Positions 1-6,281 of a stretch of 38,507 bases of DNA are shown in pieces (position 1 is the first letter of the stretch; each line of letters opens with the position of its first letter). Source of the stretch: Bacteroidales bacterium UBA3834 (lineage in GTDB: Bacteria > Bacteroidota > Bacteroidia > Bacteroidales > P3); NCBI GenBank assembly GCA_002392965.1, contig DGIA01000033.1, forward strand, positions 87,338-125,844. Direction: 5' to 3'. The position numbers were made by a program, and so were the translations under genes. The notes under the pieces are model-generated. The model saw only the letters and a list, made by a program, of their open reading frames with translations. It did no database searches and was not told where the DNA came from.

Positions 1-18
1 GGCCCGCGTCAGCGGGCC
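1..18 (-). terminator. Hairpin downstream of nagB, probable terminator
   Basis: A perfect 7-bp stem (GGCCCGC / GCGGGCC) with a 4-nt loop lies 32 nt beyond the nagB stop codon when read on the minus strand. The expected U-run would fall outside the window, so termination is inferred from stem and position only. Confidence 0.5.
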
Positions 19-50
19 GCCTCTCTTGTTGTTGCCTCTTTTGTTACGGA

Positions 51-872
51 TTATTTGAAGAGGTTGTAATAGCGGTCGATGGTACCCTCGATCTGCTGCT
101 TGTCCTTAAAGTACTGGTAGGTGCTGATCTTGAGCTCCACAGTGGCTTCTTCGTCGCACACCACGGTGGCGTGCTGGTGCATCTGCAGCATGCTGGAGGT
201 CCACATGTGGTTCACTCCATTCTCAATCATGTGGTGCAACGCACGGGCTTTCTTGGGGCCGTTGCAGAGGATAAGTACCTCGCGGGCATCCATCACCGTG
301 CCCACGCCGACAGTCAGTGCCTGTTTGGGCACCTGGCTCTCGTCGTTGTCGAAGAAGCGACAGTTGGCCTGGATGGTGTTGGTGGTAAGGGTCTTGATGC
401 GGGTGCGGCTGGTAAGGCTGCTGCCAGGCTCGTTGAAAGCGATGTGGCCGTCGGGACCGACGCCGCCCATGAATAGGTCGATGCCGCCAGCCTGGGCAAT
501 CATCTCTTCATAGTGGGCGCACTCGGCCAGCAGGTCGGGGGCGTTGCCGTCGAGGATGTGCACATTCTCCGGCTTGATGTCGATGTGGCCGAAGAAATTG
601 GTCCACATGAAGCTGTGGTAGCTTTCGGGGTGCTTCACGTCGAGACCCACGTACTCATCCATGTTGAAGGTGATGACGTTCTGGAAGCTGAGCACTCCTT
701 TCTTGTTGAGCTCTACCAGATGCCGGTACAGGCCGAGCGGCGAACTACCGGTGGGGCATCCGAGCACAAAAGGACGCTCCGCCGTGGGTTTGAAATCAAG
801 AATCCGTTTGGCCACATAGTTGGCGGCCCAGACCGACATTTGGTCATAGTCTTTTGTAATGATAACGCGCAT
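51..872 (-). CDS. nagB: Glucosamine-6-phosphate deaminase
   Basis: This 273-residue cytoplasmic enzyme converts glucosamine 6-phosphate to fructose 6-phosphate and ammonia, feeding amino sugars into glycolysis. Length is close to the E. coli protein (266). The residues known to be essential in the family sit at the same numbers: Asp72 in the FNMDEYVGL block, Asp141 and His143 in DGHIAFNEPG, and Glu148. The N-terminal phosphate-binding stretch GCPTGSSPLGLY is also present. It is the last gene of a minus-strand run; a 127-nt gap separates it from the YigZ gene and holds its own promoter-like element and a G9 tract. No other amino-sugar gene is in view. Identification is secure. Confidence 0.97.
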   Translation of the reverse strand: MRVIITKDYDQMSVWAANYVAKRILDFKPTAERPFVLGCPTGSSPLGLYRHLVELNKKGVLSFQNVITFNMDEYVGLDVKHPESYHSFMWTNFFGHIDIKPENVHILDGNAPDLLAECAHYEEMIAQAGGIDLFMGGVGPDGHIAFNEPGSSLTSRTRIKTLTTNTIQANCRFFDNDESQVPKQALTVGVGTVMDAREVLILCNGPKKARALHHMIENGVNHMWTSSMLQMHQHATVVCDEEATVELKISTYQYFKDKQQIEGTIDRYYNLFK

Positions 873-920
873 ATATGATATGTATTAAAATGTATATATC
901 CTGAATATGAGTGCTTTATC

Positions 921-929
921 GGGGGGGGG
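921..929. repeat. G9 homopolymer tract in the nagB leader
   Basis: Nine consecutive G on the plus strand (C9 in the nagB transcript) lie about 49 nt upstream of the nagB start and about 33 nt downstream of its predicted -7 box. A tract of this length can slip during replication. Any effect on nagB expression is inference. Confidence 0.8.
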
Positions 930-961
930 CTATGGGCAGTCGGTGCAGTGCTTTATGGGTG

Positions 962-969
962 CAAAAATA
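962..969 (-). promoter_or_regulatory. Predicted -7 box of the nagB promoter
   Basis: On the minus strand this reads TATTTTTG, an exact match to the Bacteroidota -7 consensus TAnnTTTG. Transcription would start near 955, giving a leader of about 80 nt before nagB. No convincing TTTG -33 element is seen at 19-20 nt spacing, so confidence is moderate. Confidence 0.5.
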
Positions 970-998
970 CAAAAAAAGTAAGAACTGACACTTTTTTT

Positions 999-1601
999 TC
1001 AGAGTACCTCGATTTTGACGGTGCGGAGGTCGGCCACACGGTCATAGAGTCTTACGCTCAGCGACTGGCGTACGCTGACTTCCACCGAGCAGTTGAGGTC
1101 GAATTGTTGGTTCTCGGGCTTGAGGTCGAATTCTTTCAGGATACGCATCACGTCGTTCATGGCCTCATAGGCGAAAAGGAAACGGTAGCGGGCATCGATG
1201 GTCTTTTCGATGATTGTGGCGTGTTCTATGGCATCGCGTGCGGCGGTCTTGTAGGCGTTGGCCAGGCCACTGGCGCCGAGCAGTATTCCGCCGAAATAGC
1301 GCACCACGACTATCAGCGTGTCGGTGAGGTCGGCCGAGAGGAGCTGCCCGTGGATGGGGCGGCCGCCGGTGCCGCTGGGCTCGCCGTCGTCGTTGGCACG
1401 GAAGGCGTCCTTGCGGGCCCCGAGGATATAGGCGTAGCAGTGGTGACGCGCGTCGAAATAGTCCTTGCGCAGCTGCTCCAGGTGTGCCTTGATTTCTTCC
1501 AAATTATGCACAGGATAGGCAAAGGCGAGGAACTTGCTGCCTTTCTCTTTGTAGAGGCCTTCTGCCGGGGCCGCTATGGTGCGGTAGGTGTCGTCGAACA
1601 T
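999..1601 (-). CDS. YigZ/IMPACT family protein
   Basis: A 200-residue protein of the YigZ/IMPACT family (UPF0029). The N-terminal half carries the family core: KGSKFLAFAYPV, HHCYAYILG and the block DDGEPSGTGGRPIHGQL followed by VVVRYFGGILLGASGLANAYK. The C-terminal half matches the small alpha/beta domain (DUF1949) typical of bacterial members. Biochemical function in bacteria is poorly defined; eukaryotic IMPACT regulates Gcn2. It starts 12 nt after ribD ends, so the two are probably co-transcribed. Length is normal for the family. Confidence 0.9.
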   Translation of the reverse strand: MFDDTYRTIAAPAEGLYKEKGSKFLAFAYPVHNLEEIKAHLEQLRKDYFDARHHCYAYILGARKDAFRANDDGEPSGTGGRPIHGQLLSADLTDTLIVVVRYFGGILLGASGLANAYKTAARDAIEHATIIEKTIDARYRFLFAYEAMNDVMRILKEFDLKPENQQFDLNCSVEVSVRQSLSVRLYDRVADLRTVKIEVL

Positions 1602-1613
1602 GCTTCGTTGTTT

Positions 1614-2621
1614 TCAGTCGATGATAAAAAGGCGCTCAGGGACTGTTTTGGGCACCGCTGGAGCCTTCAATCCGCTGCCGAGGTGCTGTGCGCTGCGGAG
1701 GATGCGCACCTCGTCGTAGAGGCCGCTCTCGATGAAGGCATCAAGTATCTGGCGTCCGCCCTCGACGATGACGCTCTGCAGCTTCTGTTCGTAGAGTGCC
1801 TGCAGGGTCTCCTCGACGGTCTGTGTGTGCAGGTGAAGCCAATGGGCGGGGACGTCGGTCAGGCGGCCACGTCGGTCGAGGACGACGGGCTGCGGTGCCG
1901 GGCCGAGGTAGTGGCGCGGGGTGAGTGTGGGGGAGTCCTGCAGGTAAGTCTCCGAGCCCACCAGTATGGCGGCCTCCTCGGTACGCCAGCGGTGGTTCAG
2001 GCGGTTCTGCTGCTGCGTGCTCAGCCAATAGGCTCTAACCGAATTATCCGAATTGTTTTTTTCTCTAACCGAATTGTCCGAATGAATCCGAATTCGGTTT
2101 GGTTCGGATTGTTCGGTTAGAGAGCTTGGGGCCATGAAGCCGTCGGCGCTCTCGGCCCACTTGAGGATGACGTAGGGGCGCTGCTGTTCTATAAAGGTGA
2201 AGAAACGTCGGTTGAGTTCGCGCCCTTCTTCCTCCAGCACGTGGCGCACCACCTCGATGCCGGCCTCTTCCAGCTTGCGAAAACCGTTGCCCGCCACCAA
2301 GGGATTGGGGTCGTCGTTGCAGCAGACCACCCGCTTGATGCCCTTCTCTATGATGAGGTCGGCGCAAGGCGGCGTCTTGCCGTAATGTGAACAAGGCTCC
2401 AGATTGACGTACAGCGTGGCGCCGCAATACTCACCTTTTCGCAACAACGCATTTCGCTCGGCGTGGTTGTGCCCGTACTCCTGGTGGTAGCCTTCGCTGA
2501 TGATGCATCCGTCTTTTACGACGACACATCCCACCAAAGGATTAGGGCGTACCCGTCCCAGTCCGTTGGCGGCCAGCTGCAGGCATCGCCGCATATATAT
2601 TTCGTCAAAGGACTTGTCCAT
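1614..2621 (-). CDS. ribD: Riboflavin biosynthesis deaminase/reductase RibD
   Basis: Bifunctional enzyme of riboflavin synthesis: the N-terminal domain deaminates the pyrimidine intermediate made from GTP and the C-terminal domain reduces its ribose. The start at 2621 (MDKSFDE) is chosen because the family begins there and upstream codons lie inside asnS; this gives 335 residues. Deaminase zinc ligands are visible: His53 with Glu55 in HAERN, and Cys77 and Cys86 in the PCSHYGKTPPC motif. The reductase domain starts around residue 150 (VILKWAESADGF). Between that motif and the WLS segment lies an odd stretch of about 30 residues (about 166-197) encoded by short repeats, listed separately. The frame stays open across it, so the gene is probably functional. 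Confidence 0.93.
   Translation of the reverse strand: MDKSFDEIYMRRCLQLAANGLGRVRPNPLVGCVVVKDGCIISEGYHQEYGHNHAERNALLRKGEYCGATLYVNLEPCSHYGKTPPCADLIIEKGIKRVVCCNDDPNPLVAGNGFRKLEEAGIEVVRHVLEEEGRELNRRFFTFIEQQRPYVILKWAESADGFMAPSSLTEQSEPNRIRIHSDNSVREKNNSDNSVRAYWLSTQQQNRLNHRWRTEEAAILVGSETYLQDSPTLTPRHYLGPAPQPVVLDRRGRLTDVPAHWLHLHTQTVEETLQALYEQKLQSVIVEGGRQILDAFIESGLYDEVRILRSAQHLGSGLKAPAVPKTVPERLFIID
2033..2124. repeat. In-frame 9/10-bp repeat cluster inside ribD
   Basis: The word CCGAA occurs at 2039, 2048, 2069, 2078 and 2088, then its complement TTCGG at 2093, 2103 and 2112. Spacings are 9 or 10 bp, with one break of 21. The orientation switch makes the segment a large imperfect palindrome. It encodes roughly residues 166-197 of RibD, rich in Ser, Asn, Asp and Arg, in a position where RibD relatives normally have only a short link. 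It reads as an insertion into a loop of the reductase domain. Confidence 0.85.
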
Positions 2622-2632
2622 AACATATTTAA

Positions 2633-2656
2633 AAACGGTGACATATGTCACCGTTT
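2633..2656 (-). terminator. Perfect 24-bp palindrome between asnS and ribD
   Basis: The half-site AAACGGTGACAT is followed directly by its exact complement, then on the minus strand by TTTT and an AT-rich stretch leading into the ribD start 11 nt later. It begins 6 nt after the asnS stop. The form fits an intrinsic terminator or attenuator that would reduce read-through into ribD; a binding site for a dimeric protein is the alternative. Confidence 0.6.
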
Positions 2657-2662
2657 GACTTT

Positions 2663-4099
2663 CTAGAACTCGGCAGTCTTCGGGGTGCGCGGGAAGGGGA
2701 TGACGTCGCGGATGTTGGCCATGCCGGTGACGAAGAGCATCAGACGTTCGAAGCCCAGGCCGAAGCCGGCGTGCGGGCAGCTGCCGTAGCGGCGCGTGTC
2801 GAGATACCACCACATGTCCTTCATCGGGATGTTCAGCTCCGTGATGCGGCCCATCAGCTTGTCGTAGTTCTCCTCGCGGACGCTGCCGCCGATGATCTCG
2901 CCGATCTGCGGGAAGAGCACGTCGGTGCCCTGCACGGTGAGGCCCGAGAAGCCCTGCTTCTTGCCGGCCTCGACCGGCTCGTCGTTCAGTTTCATGTAGA
3001 AGGCTTTGATCTCCTTCGGGTAGTCGATCATGATGACGGGTTTCTTGAAGTGCTGCTCCACGAGGTAGCGCTCGTGTTCGGAGGCCAGGTCGACACCCCA
3101 GCTCACGGGGAACTCAAACTTGTGGCCTTTGGCAACGGCTTCTTCCAATATCTTGATACCCTCGGTGTAGGGCAGGCGAACGAAGTCGGTGTCGATGACG
3201 CCCTTCAGGCGCTCGATGAGGCCCGGGTCGATCATCTTGTTGAGGAACTCGAGATCGTCCATGCAGTGGTCCAAAGCCCATTTAACGCAGTATTTGATGA
3301 ACTCCTCCTCGAGGGCGGTGAGGTCGTCGAGCTGGTAGAAGGCCATCTCAGGCTCAATCATCCAGAACTCGGCCAGGTGGCGCGGCGTGTTGCTGTTCTC
3401 GGCACGGAAGGTGGGGCCGAAAGTATAAATCTTACCCAGCGAGGTGGCGCCGAGCTCGCCCTCCAGCTGGCCGCTGACGGTGAGGGCGGTGAACTTGCCG
3501 AAGAAGTCCTGCTCCCAGTCGATGCTGCCATCCTCCTTGCGGGGCGGGTTCTCGGGGTCGAGAGTGCTCACATGGAACATCTCGCCGGCACCTTCGCAGT
3601 CGCTGGCGGTGATGAGGGGCGTGTGGAAGTAGAAGAAGCCGCGCTCGTGGAAGAAGGTGTGGATGGCCATGGCCATGTTGTGGCGCAGGCGCATGACGGC
3701 GCCGAAGGTGTTGGTGCGCAGGCGCAGGTGGCCTATCTCGCGCAGGAACTCCATGCTGTGGCCCTTCTTCTGCAGTGGATAGGTGTTGGGGTCGGCCTCG
3801 CCGTAGACGACGATGCTCTCGGCCTGCACCTCGACGGCCTGGCCGCTTCCCTGGCTCTCCACCAGCTTGCCCTCCACGCCGATGCAGGCGCCGGTGGTGA
3901 TGCGCTTCAGCTCTTCCTCGAACTTGGCGGGGTCGGCAACGACCTGTATGTTGTGTATGATACTACCGTCGTTGACGGCCAGGAAGGCGACGTTCTTGTT
4001 GCCGCGCTTGGTGCGCACCCAGCCTTTTACACATATCGTGGTGCCGATGAGGGCGCTCACGTCTTCTTTCAACAGATGCTTAATCTCGTAGCGTTTCAT
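2663..4099 (-). CDS. asnS: Asparaginyl-tRNA synthetase
   Basis: Class IIb aminoacyl-tRNA synthetase that charges tRNA-Asn, 478 residues. An N-terminal OB-fold anticodon-binding domain (about residues 15-100, VKGWVRTKRGNKNVAFLAVNDGS) precedes the catalytic domain. Class II motif 2 is seen as TFRAENSNTPRHLAEFWMIE and motif 3 as GFGLGFERLMLFVTG near the C-terminus. The Asn rather than Asp type is supported by the overall AsnS pattern and by the SCPHAGFGLGFERL ending. It starts 13 nt after manC ends on the same strand. Length is typical of Bacteroidota AsnS. Confidence 0.96.
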   Translation of the reverse strand: MKRYEIKHLLKEDVSALIGTTICVKGWVRTKRGNKNVAFLAVNDGSIIHNIQVVADPAKFEEELKRITTGACIGVEGKLVESQGSGQAVEVQAESIVVYGEADPNTYPLQKKGHSMEFLREIGHLRLRTNTFGAVMRLRHNMAMAIHTFFHERGFFYFHTPLITASDCEGAGEMFHVSTLDPENPPRKEDGSIDWEQDFFGKFTALTVSGQLEGELGATSLGKIYTFGPTFRAENSNTPRHLAEFWMIEPEMAFYQLDDLTALEEEFIKYCVKWALDHCMDDLEFLNKMIDPGLIERLKGVIDTDFVRLPYTEGIKILEEAVAKGHKFEFPVSWGVDLASEHERYLVEQHFKKPVIMIDYPKEIKAFYMKLNDEPVEAGKKQGFSGLTVQGTDVLFPQIGEIIGGSVREENYDKLMGRITELNIPMKDMWWYLDTRRYGSCPHAGFGLGFERLMLFVTGMANIRDVIPFPRTPKTAEF

Positions 4100-4112
4100 T
4101 GTATGTTTTGTT

Positions 4113-5183
4113 TTATTTCTTGTCTATCAGTTTTTTCAGTTCCACGTCGCTGGCGAATTTGAAGATTTTGTCTTCGTTCTTGCGGCGGCAGATGAGGAGG
4201 GTGTCCTTGCTGGCGGCGACGATATAGCCATCCAGTCCTTCGAGCACGGCAGTCTTCCCTTGGGGAACGATCACCACGCAGTTGCGGGTGTCGTAGGCGA
4301 ACAGCTCCCCGTTGATGACGGCGTTGTTGTCCTTGTCGTGGCGGAACACGCCGTGGAGCGAGTCCCAGGTCTCCACATCGCTCCAGCCGAACGAAGCTTC
4401 AAGCACGTGAACATTGTCGGCCTTCTCCATGATGCCGTGATCGACCGAGATGGATTCGCACTGCGAATAGATCCGCTCCAGTTCCTCCCGCGGGGTGTCG
4501 GTGTCGAGGCTGAAGAAGCTGTCGGCGATGGCCGGCAGGTATTTCGTATAGGCTTCGCGCAGCACCGGCATCGTCCACACCAGGATGCCGGCGTTCCAGA
4601 AGAACTCGCCGCTGGCGATGAACTGGCGCGCCATCTCCACCGGTGGTTTCTCGGTGAAGGTCACCACCTTGTGCAGGTTGTGGGCGTTGGGTAGCGAAGG
4701 TTTCTCCAGGAACTGGATGTAGCCGTAGCTTGTGTCGGGCTTCACCGGCTGGGCACCGAGGGTGATGATCCACTTGTGCTGCTGCACGGTCTCCACCGCC
4801 TGCTGCATGTCGGCACGGAAACGCTCGCTACGGAACACGGCGTGGTCCGACGGCGATACGATGACGGTGGCTTCGGGGTCGAGGTGGGAAATCACCGAGG
4901 CTGCATAGGCGATGCAGGGTGCCGTGTTGCGGCGCAGCGGCTCGCTCAGCACCTGGTAGTGCTCCAGTCCGGGAATCTGTTCGTGCACACGCTTCACATA
5001 CTGCTCGCCGGTGACGACGATGATGTTCTCGCGCGGGCAAATCTGTGCAAAGCGGTTGAATGTAAACTGCAGCATCGACACGCCGGTACCCATGGCGTCG
5101 ATGAACTGCTTCGGACTGTCGGTGGTGCTGATGGGCCAGAACCGGCTCCCCAGGCCTCCGGCCATGATGATGGTCCAGGTCAT
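4113..5183 (-). CDS. manC: Mannose-1-phosphate guanylyltransferase
   Basis: Makes GDP-mannose from mannose 1-phosphate and GTP for surface polysaccharide and fucose pathways. It is 356 residues long. The pyrophosphorylase signature is at the N-terminus (MAGGLGSRFWPIS then SPKQF), with further family blocks VSPSDHAVF, FTEKP and WNAGILVW and the GWSDVETWDSL segment. It lacks the C-terminal phosphomannose isomerase domain found in the longer bifunctional ManC proteins, as is usual for the short Bacteroidota form. Its ATG overlaps the thyA stop (ATGA), implying translational coupling to thyA. The pairing with thyA has no obvious metabolic logic. Confidence 0.93.
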   Translation of the reverse strand: MTWTIIMAGGLGSRFWPISTTDSPKQFIDAMGTGVSMLQFTFNRFAQICPRENIIVVTGEQYVKRVHEQIPGLEHYQVLSEPLRRNTAPCIAYAASVISHLDPEATVIVSPSDHAVFRSERFRADMQQAVETVQQHKWIITLGAQPVKPDTSYGYIQFLEKPSLPNAHNLHKVVTFTEKPPVEMARQFIASGEFFWNAGILVWTMPVLREAYTKYLPAIADSFFSLDTDTPREELERIYSQCESISVDHGIMEKADNVHVLEASFGWSDVETWDSLHGVFRHDKDNNAVINGELFAYDTRNCVVIVPQGKTAVLEGLDGYIVAASKDTLLICRRKNEDKIFKFASDVELKKLIDKK

Positions 5184-5974
5184 ACGCTCACCTCCCCTTT
5201 GATGTGCGGGTGCGGGTCGTAACCCTCGAGCGTGAAGTCCTCGTACTGGAATCCGAAGATGTCTTTCACCTCGGGGTTAATCCTCATCGTCGGCAGTTTG
5301 CGGGGCTCGCGGGTGAGCTGCAGATGCACCTGGTCGAGGTGGTTCTTGTAGATATGTGCGTCGCCGAGGGTGTGTACGAAGTCGCCCGGCTGCAGGCCGC
5401 ACACCTGCGCCATCATCATCGTCAGCAGCGCGTAGCTGGCAATGTTGAACGGCACGCCGAGGAAGATGTCGGCGCTCCTTTGATACAGTTGGCAGCTCAG
5501 CTTGCCGTTATCCACATAGAACTGGAACAGGCAGTGGCAGGGCGGCAGCGCCATGTCCTGCATCTCGGCGGGGTTCCATGCCGTCACCATCAGGCGGCGG
5601 CTGTAGGGGTTCTCCTTGATCTCGCGCACCACGTTGGCTATCTGGTCGATGGCGCCGCCGTGGCCGTCGGGCCACGAGCGCCACTGGCTGCCATAGACAG
5701 GTCCCAGGTCGCCGTTCTCGTCGGCCCACTCGTCCCAGATGCTCACGCCGTGGTCTTTCAGGTACTTGATGTTGGTGTCGCCGCGGAGGAACCACAGCAG
5801 CTCGTATATGATGGAGCGCAGGTGCAACTTCTTGGTGGTCAGCACAGGGAACCCCTCGCTGAGCGGGAATCGCATCTGGTAGCCGAACACACCCACGGTG
5901 CCCGTCCCTGTGCGGTCGAGGCGTTCCGTGCCGTGGTCGAGCACATATTGCAGAAGGTCAAGATATTGTCTCAT
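5180..5974 (-). CDS. thyA: Thymidylate synthase
   Basis: Makes dTMP from dUMP using methylene-tetrahydrofolate. Starting at MRQYLDLLQ gives 264 residues, identical in length to E. coli ThyA and aligned with its N-terminus. An in-frame ATG at 6016 would add 14 residues unlike the family and is rejected. The catalytic cysteine is Cys146 in LPPCHCLFQF; the folate and dUMP regions DRTGTGT, LRGDTNIKYL, QRSADIFLGVPFNIASYALL and LGDAHIYKNH are intact. It heads a minus-strand run and overlaps manC by ATGA. No folA gene follows, unlike in many bacteria. A hairpin surrounds the start codon. Confidence 0.97.
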   Translation of the reverse strand: MRQYLDLLQYVLDHGTERLDRTGTGTVGVFGYQMRFPLSEGFPVLTTKKLHLRSIIYELLWFLRGDTNIKYLKDHGVSIWDEWADENGDLGPVYGSQWRSWPDGHGGAIDQIANVVREIKENPYSRRLMVTAWNPAEMQDMALPPCHCLFQFYVDNGKLSCQLYQRSADIFLGVPFNIASYALLTMMMAQVCGLQPGDFVHTLGDAHIYKNHLDQVHLQLTREPRKLPTMRINPEVKDIFGFQYEDFTLEGYDPHPHIKGEVSV

Positions 5975-5986
5975 ATTCGAGACAAT
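5965..5986 (-). promoter_or_regulatory. Hairpin presenting the thyA start codon
   Basis: On the minus strand an 8-bp perfect stem (ATTGTCTC / GAGACAAT) encloses a 6-nt loop GAATAT. The thyA ATG spans the loop edge: AT in the loop and G as the first base of the 3' arm. The 3' arm encodes residues 1-4. Such a structure could limit ribosome access. Regulation itself is inference. Confidence 0.6.
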
Positions 5987-6045
5987 AACGCCCTCCGGAG
6001 CTTTTTTATTGTGCATTCCCGATAATTATTTTCGGCTGTCTCTGG

Positions 6046-6166
6046 CACCCCGTCCCCTCCGCTTCAACACCGCCTCCCCATCGCCTCCCCTCCGTTGGCT
6101 GACGGAGTTGATACGGAGGAGATACGGAGCAACCACGGAGCAACTACGGAGCAACCCTGGACAAAG
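6046..6166. repeat. Eleven 11-bp repeat units between thyA and the helicase gene
   Basis: The segment divides without slippage into eleven 11-bp units. The first five carry CTCCG-like words (for example CACCGCCTCCC, CATCGCCTCCC, CTCCGTTGGCT); the next carry the complement CGGAG (GACGGAGTTGA, TACGGAGGAGA, TACGGAGCAAC, CACGGAGCAAC, TACGGAGCAAC). Orientation flips near 6100 while the 11-bp register is kept. It occupies most of the 307-bp gap between thyA and the helicase gene; apart from this array and the -7 box the gap holds nothing I recognise. Confidence 0.85.
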
Positions 6167-6230
6167 GGCTGAGTATCACGCCGATTCAAAATAAGGCAAA
6201 ATACCCCTCCGGGGAATGAGTTTTTTTGCG

Positions 6231-6238
6231 TAACTTTG
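6231..6238 (+). promoter_or_regulatory. Predicted -7 box for the uvrD-like gene
   Basis: TAACTTTG, followed by C, matches the Bacteroidota consensus TAnnTTTG exactly. Transcription would start near 6245, about 37 nt before the helicase start. No good TTTG -33 motif is seen at the usual distance; a T7 run lies just upstream. Confidence 0.6.
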
Positions 6239-6281
6239 CAGTTCCTATTCCACCATAGCATCAACGTAAAACACTGGTATT

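Noticed and set aside
2645..4162. Long open frame antisense to asnS
   Set aside because: It mirrors a real gene in another frame, is dominated by Val/Leu/Ala/Gly/Asp, and matches no family; GC-rich DNA gives such shadows.
5975..6016. Upstream extension of thyA
   Set aside because: The additional 14 residues do not match any ThyA, and the internal ATG aligns exactly with the E. coli start.
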